Shown here one piece after another: positions 16,853 through 25,831 of a DNA stretch of 64,000 bases (its first letter is position 1; each line of letters begins with the position of its first letter). The stretch is from Archaeoglobus sp. JdFR-24 (lineage in GTDB: Archaea > Halobacteriota > Archaeoglobi > Archaeoglobales > Archaeoglobaceae). Under the pieces are notes generated by a model. That model made no database searches and was not told the DNA's origin. It worked only from the letters and a program-made list of their open reading frames with translations. The DNA lies in contig MTML01000064.1 of assembly GCA_002011215.1 (NCBI GenBank), positions 62,001 through 126,000 of the forward strand, in the 5' to 3' direction. The translations under genes and the position numbers were made by a program.

Positions 16853-18535
16853 TCAATTACCTTCATTGAACACCCAAGTTGCAAGCGCACCATCTAAAAA
16901 TCTTACCTTTTTGAATCCTCTGCTCATCAGAATTCTTGTAGCCTCATAAGATCTTGTCCCTATTGCACAGACAGTCACGATTTCCTTTTCTGCTGGAATT
17001 TCATCGAGTCTCTCTCGAAGCTCTGAGATCGGTATGTTTATTACGTTGTGATTCTCTATTTTCCTTGAGTTAAATTCCTTCTTACTTTTTACATCAAGCA
17101 AAATAATTTCCTCTCTTGAATCGAGTTTTTTCTTGAGTTCGAGGGGTGTAATTGATGAAATCAAGCCCTCAAGCTTGTTTTTTATAATGTTTCCTGTGTG
17201 GATTACATGATCGAGTGCTGGTGAGAATGGAGGAGCGTACGCGAGATCCAACTCGGCAAGCTGGTCAACCGTTGCCCCAAGCTGTATCGCTGTAGCTATA
17301 ACATCTACTCTTTTATCGATGACTCCAAGCCCAAAAGCCTGAGCTCCCAGAATCTTTCTGGTATTCCTATCTGCGATTACTTTCAATCTTATTGGCTTGA
17401 ATCCTGGGTAATAATGAGCTCTATCTGGACCGGGTGAAATTGCAATTACAGGATCATATCCTGCCTCCTTTGCCTGACCTTCTGTCAATCCCGTCCTACC
17501 AGCATCGGCATTGAAAACTCTGAATATCATTGTACCCAGAACACCTCTCCATATAGATTTACCACCAGTTATATTATCCCCAATAACCCTCCCGTGCTTA
17601 TTAGCAGTTGAGCCAAGAGGTGTGTAGATTAGTTCTCCTGTTAGGAGGTTTACGTTCTCAACACAGTCCCCACCCGCAAAAATGCTGGGATCCGAAGTTT
17701 GCAAGTATTCGTTTACTTTTATTCCACCTTTTTCTGTAAGTTCAAGTCCAGCTTTCTTTGCCAGAAATGTATTTGGCCTTACACCAATAGAAACGATGAC
17801 AAGGTCTGCAGGAATCTCTTTTTCACCGATTTTAACGCCCTTCACTTTTTCATCTTCTGTTAATATCTCCTGTACGGTTTTTGAAGTTAAGACTTTCACA
17901 CCCTCTCTGATAATGCATTTTCTAACAAGCTCAGCCATTTCATAGTCAAAAAGACCCCAAAGAAGCTGATTTTTAAGTTCCACAATGGTGACACTGGCAT
18001 CGAGTCTCTCCAAAGCCTCAGCAACTTCAAGTCCAATAAGTCCACCTCCCACCACTACTGCATCGTTTAAGGAATCTTCCATCCACATCTCTGTAATCTT
18101 GAGAGCATCTTCTGCACTCGAGAGAGAGTAAACACCTTCTGCATCGCATCCTTTAACGTTCAGCTTAACAGTCCTTGATCCAGTAGCCAGAACAAGGTAG
18201 TCATAGTTCAGCTCATCTTCTTTTCCATTCTTTGAAATTTTTACGGTTTTATTTCTTCTGTTTATTTCGATAGCCTTGGTTTGTGTTAGAACGTCTATAT
18301 TCTTTACTTTTTTGAAGTACTCCTTATCCCTCACATCTCCGCTTAAAGTTTCCATCAGGTTAGAAATTTCGTGGACGAATCCTTCTATATAGTATGGTAA
18401 ACCGCATCTCCCGAGTGAGGGGTATTTTCCTCCCTCTATTACTGTTATCTCAGCCTCCTCGTCTCTTCTTCTGGCTCTTGATGCAGCTTTTAACCCGGTA
18501 GCCCCGCCACCTATCACAACTATTTCTCTGCTCAT
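16853..18535 (-). CDS. CoA-disulfide/persulfide reductase with C-terminal rhodanese domain
   Basis: About 560 residues. Residues 1-445 are a pyridine-nucleotide-disulfide oxidoreductase of the CoADR/Nox class: FAD motif VVIGGGATGLKAASRARR, the single redox Cys C44 in GRCGLPYY, NAD motif VVVGGGLIGLE, and FAGGDCVE. Residues about 465-560 are a rhodanese domain with the active-site loop VCAIGTRS. Such fusions reduce CoA disulfide, CoA persulfide or polysulfide and pass sulfane sulfur to the rhodanese Cys. Start at 18535 has GGTGAG four nt upstream. Its position just before the SQR/Dsr region suggests a part in sulfur metabolism; NADH oxidase activity is an alternative. Confidence 0.9.
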   Translation of the reverse strand: MSREIVVIGGGATGLKAASRARRRDEEAEITVIEGGKYPSLGRCGLPYYIEGFVHEISNLMETLSGDVRDKEYFKKVKNIDVLTQTKAIEINRRNKTVKISKNGKEDELNYDYLVLATGSRTVKLNVKGCDAEGVYSLSSAEDALKITEMWMEDSLNDAVVVGGGLIGLEVAEALERLDASVTIVELKNQLLWGLFDYEMAELVRKCIIREGVKVLTSKTVQEILTEDEKVKGVKIGEKEIPADLVIVSIGVRPNTFLAKKAGLELTEKGGIKVNEYLQTSDPSIFAGGDCVENVNLLTGELIYTPLGSTANKHGRVIGDNITGGKSIWRGVLGTMIFRVFNADAGRTGLTEGQAKEAGYDPVIAISPGPDRAHYYPGFKPIRLKVIADRNTRKILGAQAFGLGVIDKRVDVIATAIQLGATVDQLAELDLAYAPPFSPALDHVIHTGNIIKNKLEGLISSITPLELKKKLDSREEIILLDVKSKKEFNSRKIENHNVINIPISELRERLDEIPAEKEIVTVCAIGTRSYEATRILMSRGFKKVRFLDGALATWVFNEGN

Positions 18536-18636
18536 TTCACTCACCAGCAACACTAAAACAGCATTGAGATAACTTGAACAGCATTTTTATTTTTTCATCC
18601 ATAAATATTTAAAAAAATAAATATAATTATTTTCTC

Positions 18637-19131
18637 TCACTCCACCATCTCTTTCAGCGATTCAAACTCAGGTCTGAGTCTATAGTGAAACTCTTCAGGC
18701 TCAAATTTCTGTTCGTAAATCCACTCTCTCTCGTTTATAAGGCCGTGAGCCTTTGCTTTCTTGTTTAGGTTTGCCATCGCTTCATGAAACTGCCTTCTTT
18801 TAAGTCTGATAGAAATGTCGAGCTTTGTCTTGGATATCCACCCTTCAGTTGGAAGTATCTTTATGAGCTTTTTCTCACTTTCGCTGAGATTCTTAACGAA
18901 CTCATCCAGTTTGCCATCTCTTTCCCCTCTTTTTTCAGTCTCCTTTTTAATTTTCTGATCAGAATCCTTTTCAGACCGGAGGAAGACACCGTGTTCCAGT
19001 AAAGATTTCATTAAACTATCTACTCTATCTATGTTCTCGACAGAAGTATGGCATGGAATTTCAGTTTCTCCAACACGTATTTTGTGTACTGTGTCTCCAA
19101 TTATCGCATACTCAGGCTCGATTCTCTTCAT
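18637..19131 (-). CDS. Uncharacterised protein with HTH-like C-terminus
   Basis: About 164 residues, not recognised. N-terminal beta-rich segment with one Cys (VGETEIPCHTS), a charged Lys/Glu linker, then a helical region (LSESEKKLIKILPTEGWISKTKLD, RRQFHEAMANLNKKAK) that resembles a winged helix. Start at 19131 has GGGGGT six nt upstream; the frame extends to a TTG at 19161. It lies 101 nt upstream of the CoADR-rhodanese gene on the same strand and is divergent from the SQR-like gene, so a local regulator is a reasonable but unproven reading. Confidence 0.6.
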   Translation of the reverse strand: MKRIEPEYAIIGDTVHKIRVGETEIPCHTSVENIDRVDSLMKSLLEHGVFLRSEKDSDQKIKKETEKRGERDGKLDEFVKNLSESEKKLIKILPTEGWISKTKLDISIRLKRRQFHEAMANLNKKAKAHGLINEREWIYEQKFEPEEFHYRLRPEFESLKEMVE

Positions 19132-19507
19132 TTTTCTACCCCCATAATAGATCTGTTTCAATGTACTATTAAATTTTTCGATAATTATATATTATTTGAT
19201 AATAAAATAAATTGAAAGTTCGAAACGCGTTTATTTTTTTAATTTAAAATTTTATAACAATCAAATAGAGTTCGGATTCTCTTGGAATCGTAATTAGGCT
19301 AACTTTCAAATTTAACCCCATTTTGAAAAAAATTCTATAAATTTATTATTCTTAACTATTACTAAAACTGTATTTTCTATTTTGAATTCAAATATATTGC
19401 GTTAATATTATATGAATATTATTTATAAAATAATTAATAGATTTTATTACATTTCACACCGTGATGTTTATATACTATCAAAAAATCCTTATTAGTGGTG
19501 AATTGAA
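19132..19507. other. AT-rich divergent intergenic region
   Basis: 376 nt, strongly A/T, between the HTH-like gene and the SQR-like gene. Apart from the TATA box of the SQR-like gene at 19467-19478 I see no ORF, RNA gene or ordered repeat. Confidence 0.6.
19467..19478 (+). promoter_or_regulatory. TATA box of the SQR-like gene
   Basis: TTTATATACTAT about 35 nt before ATG 19508, predicting a short leader of about 11 nt that would include the GGTGAA ribosome site. Confidence 0.6.
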
Positions 19508-20659
19508 ATGACTCGAATTTTGATTGTTGGTGGTGGTAGTGCTGGTATTATGGCTGCAGCAAGACTCAGAAACACTTTATCAATGGATGAGGCGGATATT
19601 ACAATCGTTGAGAGGAGTGATAAACACTATTATCAACCCGGATATACACTGATCCCATTTGGGCTTGAGGAAGTTGAAAACCTTATCAAACCGATGAAGG
19701 ATGTCATCCCATCCGGTTGCAATTTTATACAGGACGAAGTCGTATCTCTGAATTTTGATGAGAATTACGTAGAAACAAAGGGTGGACAGCGACTTGAGTA
19801 TGATTATCTTGTGCTGGCAACCGGGGCAAAACTTGTTCTTGAAGAAATTGAGGGGCTTGCTGAAAATCTTGGTAAGAATGGAGTGCATACTTTTTACACA
19901 CTGGAGGGAGCAATTAAACTGAAAGAGGCTCTTGAAGAGTTTGAGAGCGGAGATTTTGTTACTGTACAGGCTCCAATACCCTTCAAATGCCCTGGAGCTC
20001 CGATAAAGTTCACTTTGCTTGCAGATGATTACTTCAGAAGAAAGGGGATAAGGAATAAGGTAAATATAACCACAACTTCTGCCCTTCCCGCGATATTTTC
20101 AAGAGAGCCTTATGCATCAAAGCTTAATGAGATGTTCAAAGACAGGAACATTACCGCCAAAGGAGGTTTTACACCCTCAGAAATCGATCCAGAGGAGAAA
20201 GTCATCCGATCCTGGGAAGGAGAAGAAATTCACTATGATTTACTCGTGGTTGTTCCACCAAATGAGGGTGAAGCAATTTATGAAGGCACCGGAATTGCGG
20301 ATGCCACAAACTTCGTTATGGCAGACAAGCACAAACTCCAGCTTGAGAAATATCCAAATGTGTTCGTAATAGGTGATTGTGCCAACTACCCAACATCAAA
20401 GACAGCCTCAGGAGCAAGAAAGCAGGCTGAGATTCTGGTTAAAAACCTCCTTGCCATGATGAAGGGAGAAGAACCAAAAGCGAGATATACAGGACACATA
20501 ATCTGTCCAATTATAACCAGATTTGGTAAGGCAATGTTTGCTGAATTCGATTATGAAAAGTCCATCTCTCCTGCTCAGGAGATGTGGAGTAACTGGGTGA
20601 TCAAGGTTTACATGCTCAGACCACTGTACTGGAGCCTTATGCTCAAGGGACTTCTCTAA
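19508..20659 (+). CDS. Sulfide:quinone oxidoreductase-like flavoprotein
   Basis: 383 residues, two-dinucleotide-binding-domain flavoprotein of the SQR/FCC family, expected on the cytoplasmic face of the membrane. Seen: FAD motif LIVGGGSAGIMAAARL, QPGYTLIPFG, LVLATGAK, C161 in PFKCPGAPIKF at the place of a catalytic SQR Cys, VIGDCANYP and a C-terminal amphipathic helix (WSNWVIKVYMLRPLYW) for membrane contact. Further Cys: C71 and the one in HIICPII. Classical SQR oxidises sulfide to polysulfide and reduces quinone; in a sulfate reducer the reverse or a persulfide substrate is possible. Followed after 19 nt by a DUF1641 gene. Confidence 0.88.
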   Translation: MTRILIVGGGSAGIMAAARLRNTLSMDEADITIVERSDKHYYQPGYTLIPFGLEEVENLIKPMKDVIPSGCNFIQDEVVSLNFDENYVETKGGQRLEYDYLVLATGAKLVLEEIEGLAENLGKNGVHTFYTLEGAIKLKEALEEFESGDFVTVQAPIPFKCPGAPIKFTLLADDYFRRKGIRNKVNITTTSALPAIFSREPYASKLNEMFKDRNITAKGGFTPSEIDPEEKVIRSWEGEEIHYDLLVVVPPNEGEAIYEGTGIADATNFVMADKHKLQLEKYPNVFVIGDCANYPTSKTASGARKQAEILVKNLLAMMKGEEPKARYTGHIICPIITRFGKAMFAEFDYEKSISPAQEMWSNWVIKVYMLRPLYWSLMLKGLL

Positions 20660-20678
20660 CCCTATGGGGTGTTCTGTA

Positions 20679-21341
20679 ATGGAAAGCAAAACTTTAGGGT
20701 CTCTGGACGGTGAAATAGTTTACACCGTGGAGGCCACTAAGGACCTGATTCAGGAACTTTTACCAAAGCTTAAAGAGCTATCAGAAGAAATAAACCCACT
20801 ACTGACAGAACTGAGAAAAAATGTTGATAGAGATGAAACCATTCTCCTTCTCACAAAGCTTACCGAAAACATCGACACACTTCTCAAACTCATCAACCTG
20901 ATGGAAGCAAGCAGAGACTTTATAGAGGAGGGTTTACCAAAGCTTAAAGAGCTATCAGAAGAGCTTACACCGAAGATAAACAGGTTGAGAAGCCTTATTG
21001 ATGACGATGAAACCTGGAAGTTCATAGAATACACTCTTACCCTTAAAAAGCCACTTACGAAATTCATGGAATCCATGATGGTGGATGAGGAGGGGAACAT
21101 AGATACAGCGTCCTTGGAAGAGACGTTTGAATTGCTGTCAGAACTGTCCACTATTTTGCGTCAGCCTTCATTCCAGAAAATGATGAACGGTGTTGTCGAA
21201 GGTTTCAGATCTCTCGATGAGGAAGAGATCAAAAAAGTTTCTGCTTTTGGTCTATTTTCTGCAATGAGAGATGAGGACGTGCAGAGGGGGATGGGTGCAA
21301 TATTCATGATACTTAAAACGCTTGGTAAAGCGTTAAAATAA
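20679..21341 (+). CDS. DUF1641 protein
   Basis: About 220 residues, acidic and helical. It contains an internal repeat: the segment LPKLKELSEEINPLL returns about 60 residues later as LPKLKELSEELTPKI. The C-terminal signature AFGLFSAMRDEDVQRGMGAIFMILKTLGKAL is DUF1641 (only parts quoted define it: FGLFSAMRDEDVQRGMG). DUF1641 genes commonly sit beside SQR-like or formate dehydrogenase flavoproteins, but their role is unknown. Start at 20679 has GGGGTG 7 nt upstream. The 19-nt gap to the SQR-like gene implies a common transcript and a physical or functional link. Confidence 0.85.
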   Translation: MESKTLGSLDGEIVYTVEATKDLIQELLPKLKELSEEINPLLTELRKNVDRDETILLLTKLTENIDTLLKLINLMEASRDFIEEGLPKLKELSEELTPKINRLRSLIDDDETWKFIEYTLTLKKPLTKFMESMMVDEEGNIDTASLEETFELLSELSTILRQPSFQKMMNGVVEGFRSLDEEEIKKVSAFGLFSAMRDEDVQRGMGAIFMILKTLGKALK

Positions 21342-21488
21342 ATAACTTATTTTTTTATAAATTTTAGTTGAGAAATATTATATTTTAAAACTTTTTTCTT
21401 TTTTAAAATAAGCGAATTTTATATTTTTCTTAAAAGTTAAAAAATCACTCTATTAAATAATAAATTTTAATTTAATATGAAAGCACAA

Positions 21489-21521
21489 TATTTAAATAAC
21501 TATTTTATGGAAATATTTCCG
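21489..21521 (+). promoter_or_regulatory. Promoter with perfect palindrome upstream of the DsrM-like gene
   Basis: TATA-like ATATTTAAATAA at 21489-21500 and a perfect 12-bp palindrome GGAAATATTTCC at 21510-21521, which would overlap the transcription start region. GGGGTG follows, five nt before ATG 21532. A separate promoter therefore probably drives the DsrMK-like pair; the palindrome is a candidate operator. Confidence 0.5.
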
Positions 21522-21531
21522 GGGTGTTTGA

Positions 21532-22203
21532 ATGGATGGATTGCAATATTTTGTTAGCGGGATAATGCCTTATGTAGCAATAGCCATATTCATAATTGCT
21601 GCCGTTTACAAAGCCATAAGATGGGGTACTGCACCAAAGAATCTTGACTGGGAGCTTTTTCCTGTTCCTGGGTCAAAGGGTAAACAGATAGCAGAAATGC
21701 TTAGAGAAATCATCGTTCTTCATCAGGTATACAGTTACAATCGTGGGATATGGATACAATCTCTTTTGCTCCACTATGGACTTTATGCTCTTGGTATCTG
21801 GCTTGTTTTAACGGTTATAGGTGTACCTCAGGTTTATTATCTGGGTGTTTTAGGAGCATTGTGTGTCGTAGCGGGATCGCTGCTTTTGCTGATAACAAGG
21901 CTTGGAAGCGCTGAAATGCGAATGATATCCTCAGCAATCCAGTATCTCAACCTTTTACTTCTTCTTGCTACCTCGGGACTGGCTCTCTACAGCGACTTTT
22001 TCAACTACAGGATCAGAGAGTATTTCATAAGCATACTCTATTTCTCGCCGAAAACTGAGATTTTTGCAGGAAATTCAGCTTTGCTGGCTACGCTGTTCCT
22101 TGTGGAAATATTCGTACTGTATCTTCCCCTGAGCACTATGGTGCATTTCTTTGCGAAATATTACACATGGGACAAAATCAGGTGGGGAGGTTCTGCGCAT
22201 TGA
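21532..22203 (+). CDS. DsrM/HdrE/NarI-like membrane cytochrome b subunit
   Basis: 223 residues with five predicted membrane helices and conserved-looking His (LHQVYSYN, QSLLLHYGLYALG, MVHFFAKYY) suited to haem b ligation, as in the gamma subunit of nitrate reductase, HdrE and DsrM. It would exchange electrons between menaquinone and the Fe-S partner encoded next (9-nt gap to the downstream ATG). It is shorter than the DsrM at 28934-29899 (321 residues). Together with the following gene it forms a second DsrMK/HdrDE-type module in this window. Confidence 0.82.
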   Translation: MDGLQYFVSGIMPYVAIAIFIIAAVYKAIRWGTAPKNLDWELFPVPGSKGKQIAEMLREIIVLHQVYSYNRGIWIQSLLLHYGLYALGIWLVLTVIGVPQVYYLGVLGALCVVAGSLLLLITRLGSAEMRMISSAIQYLNLLLLLATSGLALYSDFFNYRIREYFISILYFSPKTEIFAGNSALLATLFLVEIFVLYLPLSTMVHFFAKYYTWDKIRWGGSAH

Positions 22204-22212
22204 GGTGATATG

Positions 22213-23613
22213 ATGGCAATAGAAAAGAAGGAAATGAAGAGGGTTTTTGATGAATTCAGAGCTTTATCGGATGAAATTCTAAAACCAGATGAACCGAAGA
22301 AAGATAAATTCATCGCAGCTTTCAGGAAGATGCTTGATAAAAAAGAGAACTGGACCTTCTGGCTCCCGATAATAACCTCTTTAGATTTGTGTGTGAAATG
22401 CAATACATGTGCAGATGCATGTCCGTTTTATACAGCCAGTGGCAAGAACCCCAAGTATCATCCCGTATACAGATCTGATATGCTCAGGAGGATATACAAA
22501 AAGCATTTCACTCTCAGCGGGAAGATTTTTGGGAGTTTGGTGGGTGCAAAAGATGTTACGGAAGAAGAAATCAATGCTCTGGCTGAATCAGCCTACAGAT
22601 GCTCGGTTTGCAGGAGATGTGCATACGTCTGCCCGATTGGTGTTGACAACGGATTGATCACGAGAGAAACGAGAAAGATTCTCTATGAGCTTGGGATAGC
22701 TCCTGATGAGATATATCATAAAGGAACGCTCTATCAGAAAGAGTATGGTAATGCAACAAAAACTCCATCACCAGCATTTTTGAACACACTTGAGTTCATA
22801 AAAGAAGATCTTGAGGATGAAAAGGGAATAGAGGTGGAAATACCAGTTGATAAGGTTGGAGCAGATTATCTCGTCATAAATAATGCTGGAGACTATTTTG
22901 CTTTCCTCGACACAATCGTCGGGCAGGTGGAGGTGCTCAATGCTGCAGGGATTGACTGGACTTACAATACTCCCATCGAGAATGGCACGAATGATGTTGT
23001 AAATTACGGGCTTTTCTTCTCTGACAAAGAGCTTGCAGACATTGGAAAGCTCCATCTGGAAGTAGTGAAAAAACTGAAGCCCAAGACTGTTGTCGTTGGA
23101 GAATGCGGGCATGCCTATGAAGCATTGAAGTTCCTTTACAAGGATATTTATCCCGAATGGAGAAACGTGAGGGTAATAAGCATTATCGAGCTTTTCGACG
23201 AACTGATAAGAACGGGTAAAATAAAGGTAGATCCTGAAAAGAATCCACAGCCGGTAACATACCATGACCCATGCAAACTCGGAAGGCTTGGAGGACTTTA
23301 CGATGAACCGAGGAGAATCTTAAAGTCAGTTTGCAAGGATTTCAGAGAAATGGAACCAAACAAAGAGATGAGTGTGTGCTGTGGAGGTGGAGGTGGATTT
23401 GCAATAATGCACAAAGACGATTTCATGACGTTTAGAATGGAAACGTATGGTAAAATCAAGGCAGATCAGATAAGAGAGACAGAGGCTGAAATTCTCGCAT
23501 TAGCATGTTCTAACTGTAAGGGACAATTTAGAGAGATCATAAACTGGCATGACCTCGATGTGGAGTGGAAGGGAATCGCCGAGCTTGTTGCGAATGCTCT
23601 TGTGTATGATTAA
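22213..23613 (+). CDS. DsrK/HdrD-like iron-sulfur subunit
   Basis: 466 residues. Two ferredoxin-type [4Fe-4S] motifs, C60-C63-C66-C70 (CVKCNTCADACP) and CSVCRRCAYVCP, are followed by a CCG-type region: GECGHAYE, YHDPCKLGRLGG and CCGGGGGFA, as in HdrD and DsrK where a special [4Fe-4S] cluster acts on disulfides. The protein is a clear relative of the DsrK at 29902-31536. Start at 22213 keeps a five-nt spacer from GAGGTG (22210 is the alternative ATG). Likely natural substrate: a disulfide, trisulfide or persulfide, reduced with electrons from the membrane partner, or the reverse. Exact partner unknown. Confidence 0.88.
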   Translation: MAIEKKEMKRVFDEFRALSDEILKPDEPKKDKFIAAFRKMLDKKENWTFWLPIITSLDLCVKCNTCADACPFYTASGKNPKYHPVYRSDMLRRIYKKHFTLSGKIFGSLVGAKDVTEEEINALAESAYRCSVCRRCAYVCPIGVDNGLITRETRKILYELGIAPDEIYHKGTLYQKEYGNATKTPSPAFLNTLEFIKEDLEDEKGIEVEIPVDKVGADYLVINNAGDYFAFLDTIVGQVEVLNAAGIDWTYNTPIENGTNDVVNYGLFFSDKELADIGKLHLEVVKKLKPKTVVVGECGHAYEALKFLYKDIYPEWRNVRVISIIELFDELIRTGKIKVDPEKNPQPVTYHDPCKLGRLGGLYDEPRRILKSVCKDFREMEPNKEMSVCCGGGGGFAIMHKDDFMTFRMETYGKIKADQIRETEAEILALACSNCKGQFREIINWHDLDVEWKGIAELVANALVYD

Positions 23614-23707
23614 AAGTATTTTTATGTTTTAATTAAATTTTTTTGCTAATTTTTGTCAACTAATTCAAGCCAAAACTATTTGAACAATATCCTTTTAGAT
23701 CTCATAG

Positions 23708-25075
23708 ATGGACATTCCAAGGGTGGTCATAGCAGGTATAAAAAGCAAAGTTGGAAAAACTATGATCTCCATTGGTTTGATGAGAGCTTTAACGAACAGG
23801 GGTTTTAAAGTTCAACCATTCAAAGTTGGACCAGACTTTATAGATCCGGGTTTTCACTATTTTGCAACCGGAAGAAAATCCAGAAATATAGATAGCTTCA
23901 TGATGGATTCATACAGTATAGCCGAAACTTTCCAGAGGAACTCTAAAAATGCCGATATAGCTATAATCGAAGGGAAGACTGGTCTGTTTGATTCGCATGA
24001 TGCTATCTGTGAGGAGGGAAGCACTGCACACATTGCAAAAATTCTCAGGGCTCCGGTTTTACTCGTTGCAGATGTTGAAAGAATGTCAAGAACGGCAGCA
24101 GCGATGATCTATGGATACAAAGAGTTTGATAGGGGGCTTGACCTGAAAGGAGTTATACTGAACAGAACGGGGAACCCAAGGCATGCCTCAAGAGTTAGAA
24201 AAGCAGTAGAGGAGCTTGCAAAGGTGGAAGTTCTCGGAACGATACCAAGATCAGATATAGATATGCCATATCGTCACTTAGGACTCATTCCCGCACATGA
24301 AAGAGATGAGTTCGAATCGATATTCGACAAAGTAGCAGATATAGTGGAAACATATCTCAACCTGGACAGAATAATCCAGATCGCCCATTCAGCCGAACCA
24401 CTTGAGGAGGTAAAACCAAATCCGCTGTTTTTATCAGAAGATAGAATCACTGGTAATCTCGGAATAGTGATGGATAAATCTTTTTCATTTTATTATCAAG
24501 ATAACTTAGATGCTTTTGCTGCAAGAGGTTTAAGAATCAGTGTTATCGATTCACTCAAGGATAGACATCTTCCAGATATCGATGCACTCTATATTGGAGG
24601 AGGATTTCCTGAGGTATTTGCTGAAGAGCTGGAAAAAAACAAAAGTTTAAGAAAAAGCATTTTTGAGTTCTGCGAGTTAAAGAAACCAGTTTATGCAGAA
24701 TGTGGGGGTTTAATGTATCTGGGAGAATCCATAATAACTGAGTCCGGAGAATTCGACATGATTGGATTTCTACCATTTTCAACTGAGATGAACAGGAAGT
24801 TTCATGCACTGGGATACACAATATATGAATCAAAATTAGATTCCCCAATTAGTGAAAAAGGAGATGTTATGAGGGGACATGAGTTCCATTACTCAAGAGT
24901 GATTCCGAAAGGAGAGCTGAAATTCGCCTTTAGCGTCTTCAGAGGAAGAGGAGTCGACGGAAAGAATGACGGGATTCTCAAGTATAATACATTGGCGTGT
25001 TATATACACCTGAACTTTCTCAGCTATCCAAAATTCGTTGAAAGATTTATACAGAATTTGAAGAGTGAAGTCTGA
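23708..25075 (+). CDS. cbiA: CbiA-family amidotransferase: cobyrinate a,c-diamide synthase or siroheme amidase (DsrN-like)
   Basis: 455 residues. N-terminal dethiobiotin-synthetase-like ATP domain (AGIKSKVGKTMISIG, FKVGPDFIDPGFH) and C-terminal class-I glutamine amidotransferase domain with nucleophile Cys in YAECGGLMYLGES and the His motif GHEFHYS. Known CbiA amidates cobyrinate acetate side chains with glutamine and ATP in B12 synthesis. The dsr operons of several sulfur bacteria encode a CbiA homologue, DsrN, thought to amidate siroheme for DsrAB. Here no other cobalamin gene is adjacent, whereas dsrE-like, dsrC and dsrOPMKJ follow, so a DsrN role is attractive. Sequence alone does not separate the two. 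Confidence 0.85.
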   Translation: MDIPRVVIAGIKSKVGKTMISIGLMRALTNRGFKVQPFKVGPDFIDPGFHYFATGRKSRNIDSFMMDSYSIAETFQRNSKNADIAIIEGKTGLFDSHDAICEEGSTAHIAKILRAPVLLVADVERMSRTAAAMIYGYKEFDRGLDLKGVILNRTGNPRHASRVRKAVEELAKVEVLGTIPRSDIDMPYRHLGLIPAHERDEFESIFDKVADIVETYLNLDRIIQIAHSAEPLEEVKPNPLFLSEDRITGNLGIVMDKSFSFYYQDNLDAFAARGLRISVIDSLKDRHLPDIDALYIGGGFPEVFAEELEKNKSLRKSIFEFCELKKPVYAECGGLMYLGESIITESGEFDMIGFLPFSTEMNRKFHALGYTIYESKLDSPISEKGDVMRGHEFHYSRVIPKGELKFAFSVFRGRGVDGKNDGILKYNTLACYIHLNFLSYPKFVERFIQNLKSEV

Positions 25076-25081
25076 CTGATG

Positions 25082-25099
25082 TTCTGAGGAAGCTCAGAA
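25082..25099 (+). terminator. Stem-loop directly after the CbiA-family gene
   Basis: TTCTGAG, loop GAAG, CTCAGAA: a perfect 7-bp hairpin beginning 7 nt after the stop codon, in the convergent gap with the DsrE-like gene. Position suggests transcript end or 3'-end stabilisation; no long T run follows directly. Confidence 0.5.
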
Positions 25100-25145
25100 T
25101 TGGATTAGTTCATAATGTAAGTTCAATTTAAAGTACAATTTAAGA

Positions 25146-25646
25146 TCATGTAAACATGTTGATGTCGGATTCAAGTGCCAGTTTCATAAACTGGTTTGCG
25201 TCCATAATTTCGCAATCATCAATCAAATCCTCTTTTTTGATACCCATCATATCCATAGTCATCAGACATGCAATGAACTTAACACCCTCCAACTGTGCCA
25301 TTTCCACCAGTTCAACAACAGTTGGGAGGTTTGCATTGACTATTTTTTTCTTTATCATCCAGGTTGCTAAACTGGCCATTCCTGGAATCGCTCCAATAAA
25401 GCCGGGCATATAGTACTTCACATTTTTCAGATTGTTTTGAAAATTCTTTTTCAATATGACTTCTATACCACTAAAGGTAAAAAACACTTTAGCTTCAGCT
25501 CCCTCTCGTGCAGCATTTATCGCGAGTATGAGTGGAGGATAAACACCATCTATGGTGTTTCTCGAACAGATGAGATTTACTTTCTTTCTCCTTTTTTTAA
25601 ATTCGCCAGAATTCTGCGCTTCATCTGATTTTTTCTGTAGATCCAT
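25146..25646 (-). CDS. DsrE/DsrF/DrsH-like (DsrE2-type) sulfur carrier protein
   Basis: About 166 residues of the DsrE superfamily: VNLICSRNTIDGVYPPLILAI, then the membrane-like Gly-rich MPGFIGAIPGMASLATWM, and the likely active Cys in KFIACLMTMDMMGI, matching DsrE2-type proteins that hold sulfane sulfur as a persulfide. A second Cys lies in LICS. Start at 25646 is about 27 nt from a minus-strand TATA box (AGATTATATATATG near 25665-25680), so leaderless; the longer frame from 25670 overlaps that box. It is downstream of dsrC on the same strand, consistent with sulfur hand-over between the two. Confidence 0.88.
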   Translation of the reverse strand: MDLQKKSDEAQNSGEFKKRRKKVNLICSRNTIDGVYPPLILAINAAREGAEAKVFFTFSGIEVILKKNFQNNLKNVKYYMPGFIGAIPGMASLATWMIKKKIVNANLPTVVELVEMAQLEGVKFIACLMTMDMMGIKKEDLIDDCEIMDANQFMKLALESDINMFT

Positions 25647-25831
25647 AATAACAAAACATTCAATTATCATATATATAATCTACCCCACTTACTATTTTGA
25701 GATAAAAAGAGTTTGCCAGTTTTTTAAAATTTAAATTTAATTGCTTAATTGTCAATGATCAAAGCCAGTAAAATACTAAACCAGCAAATCCATCCCACAT
25801 CAAGCCAAAAAATCAGGAATCAAAAAATAGT

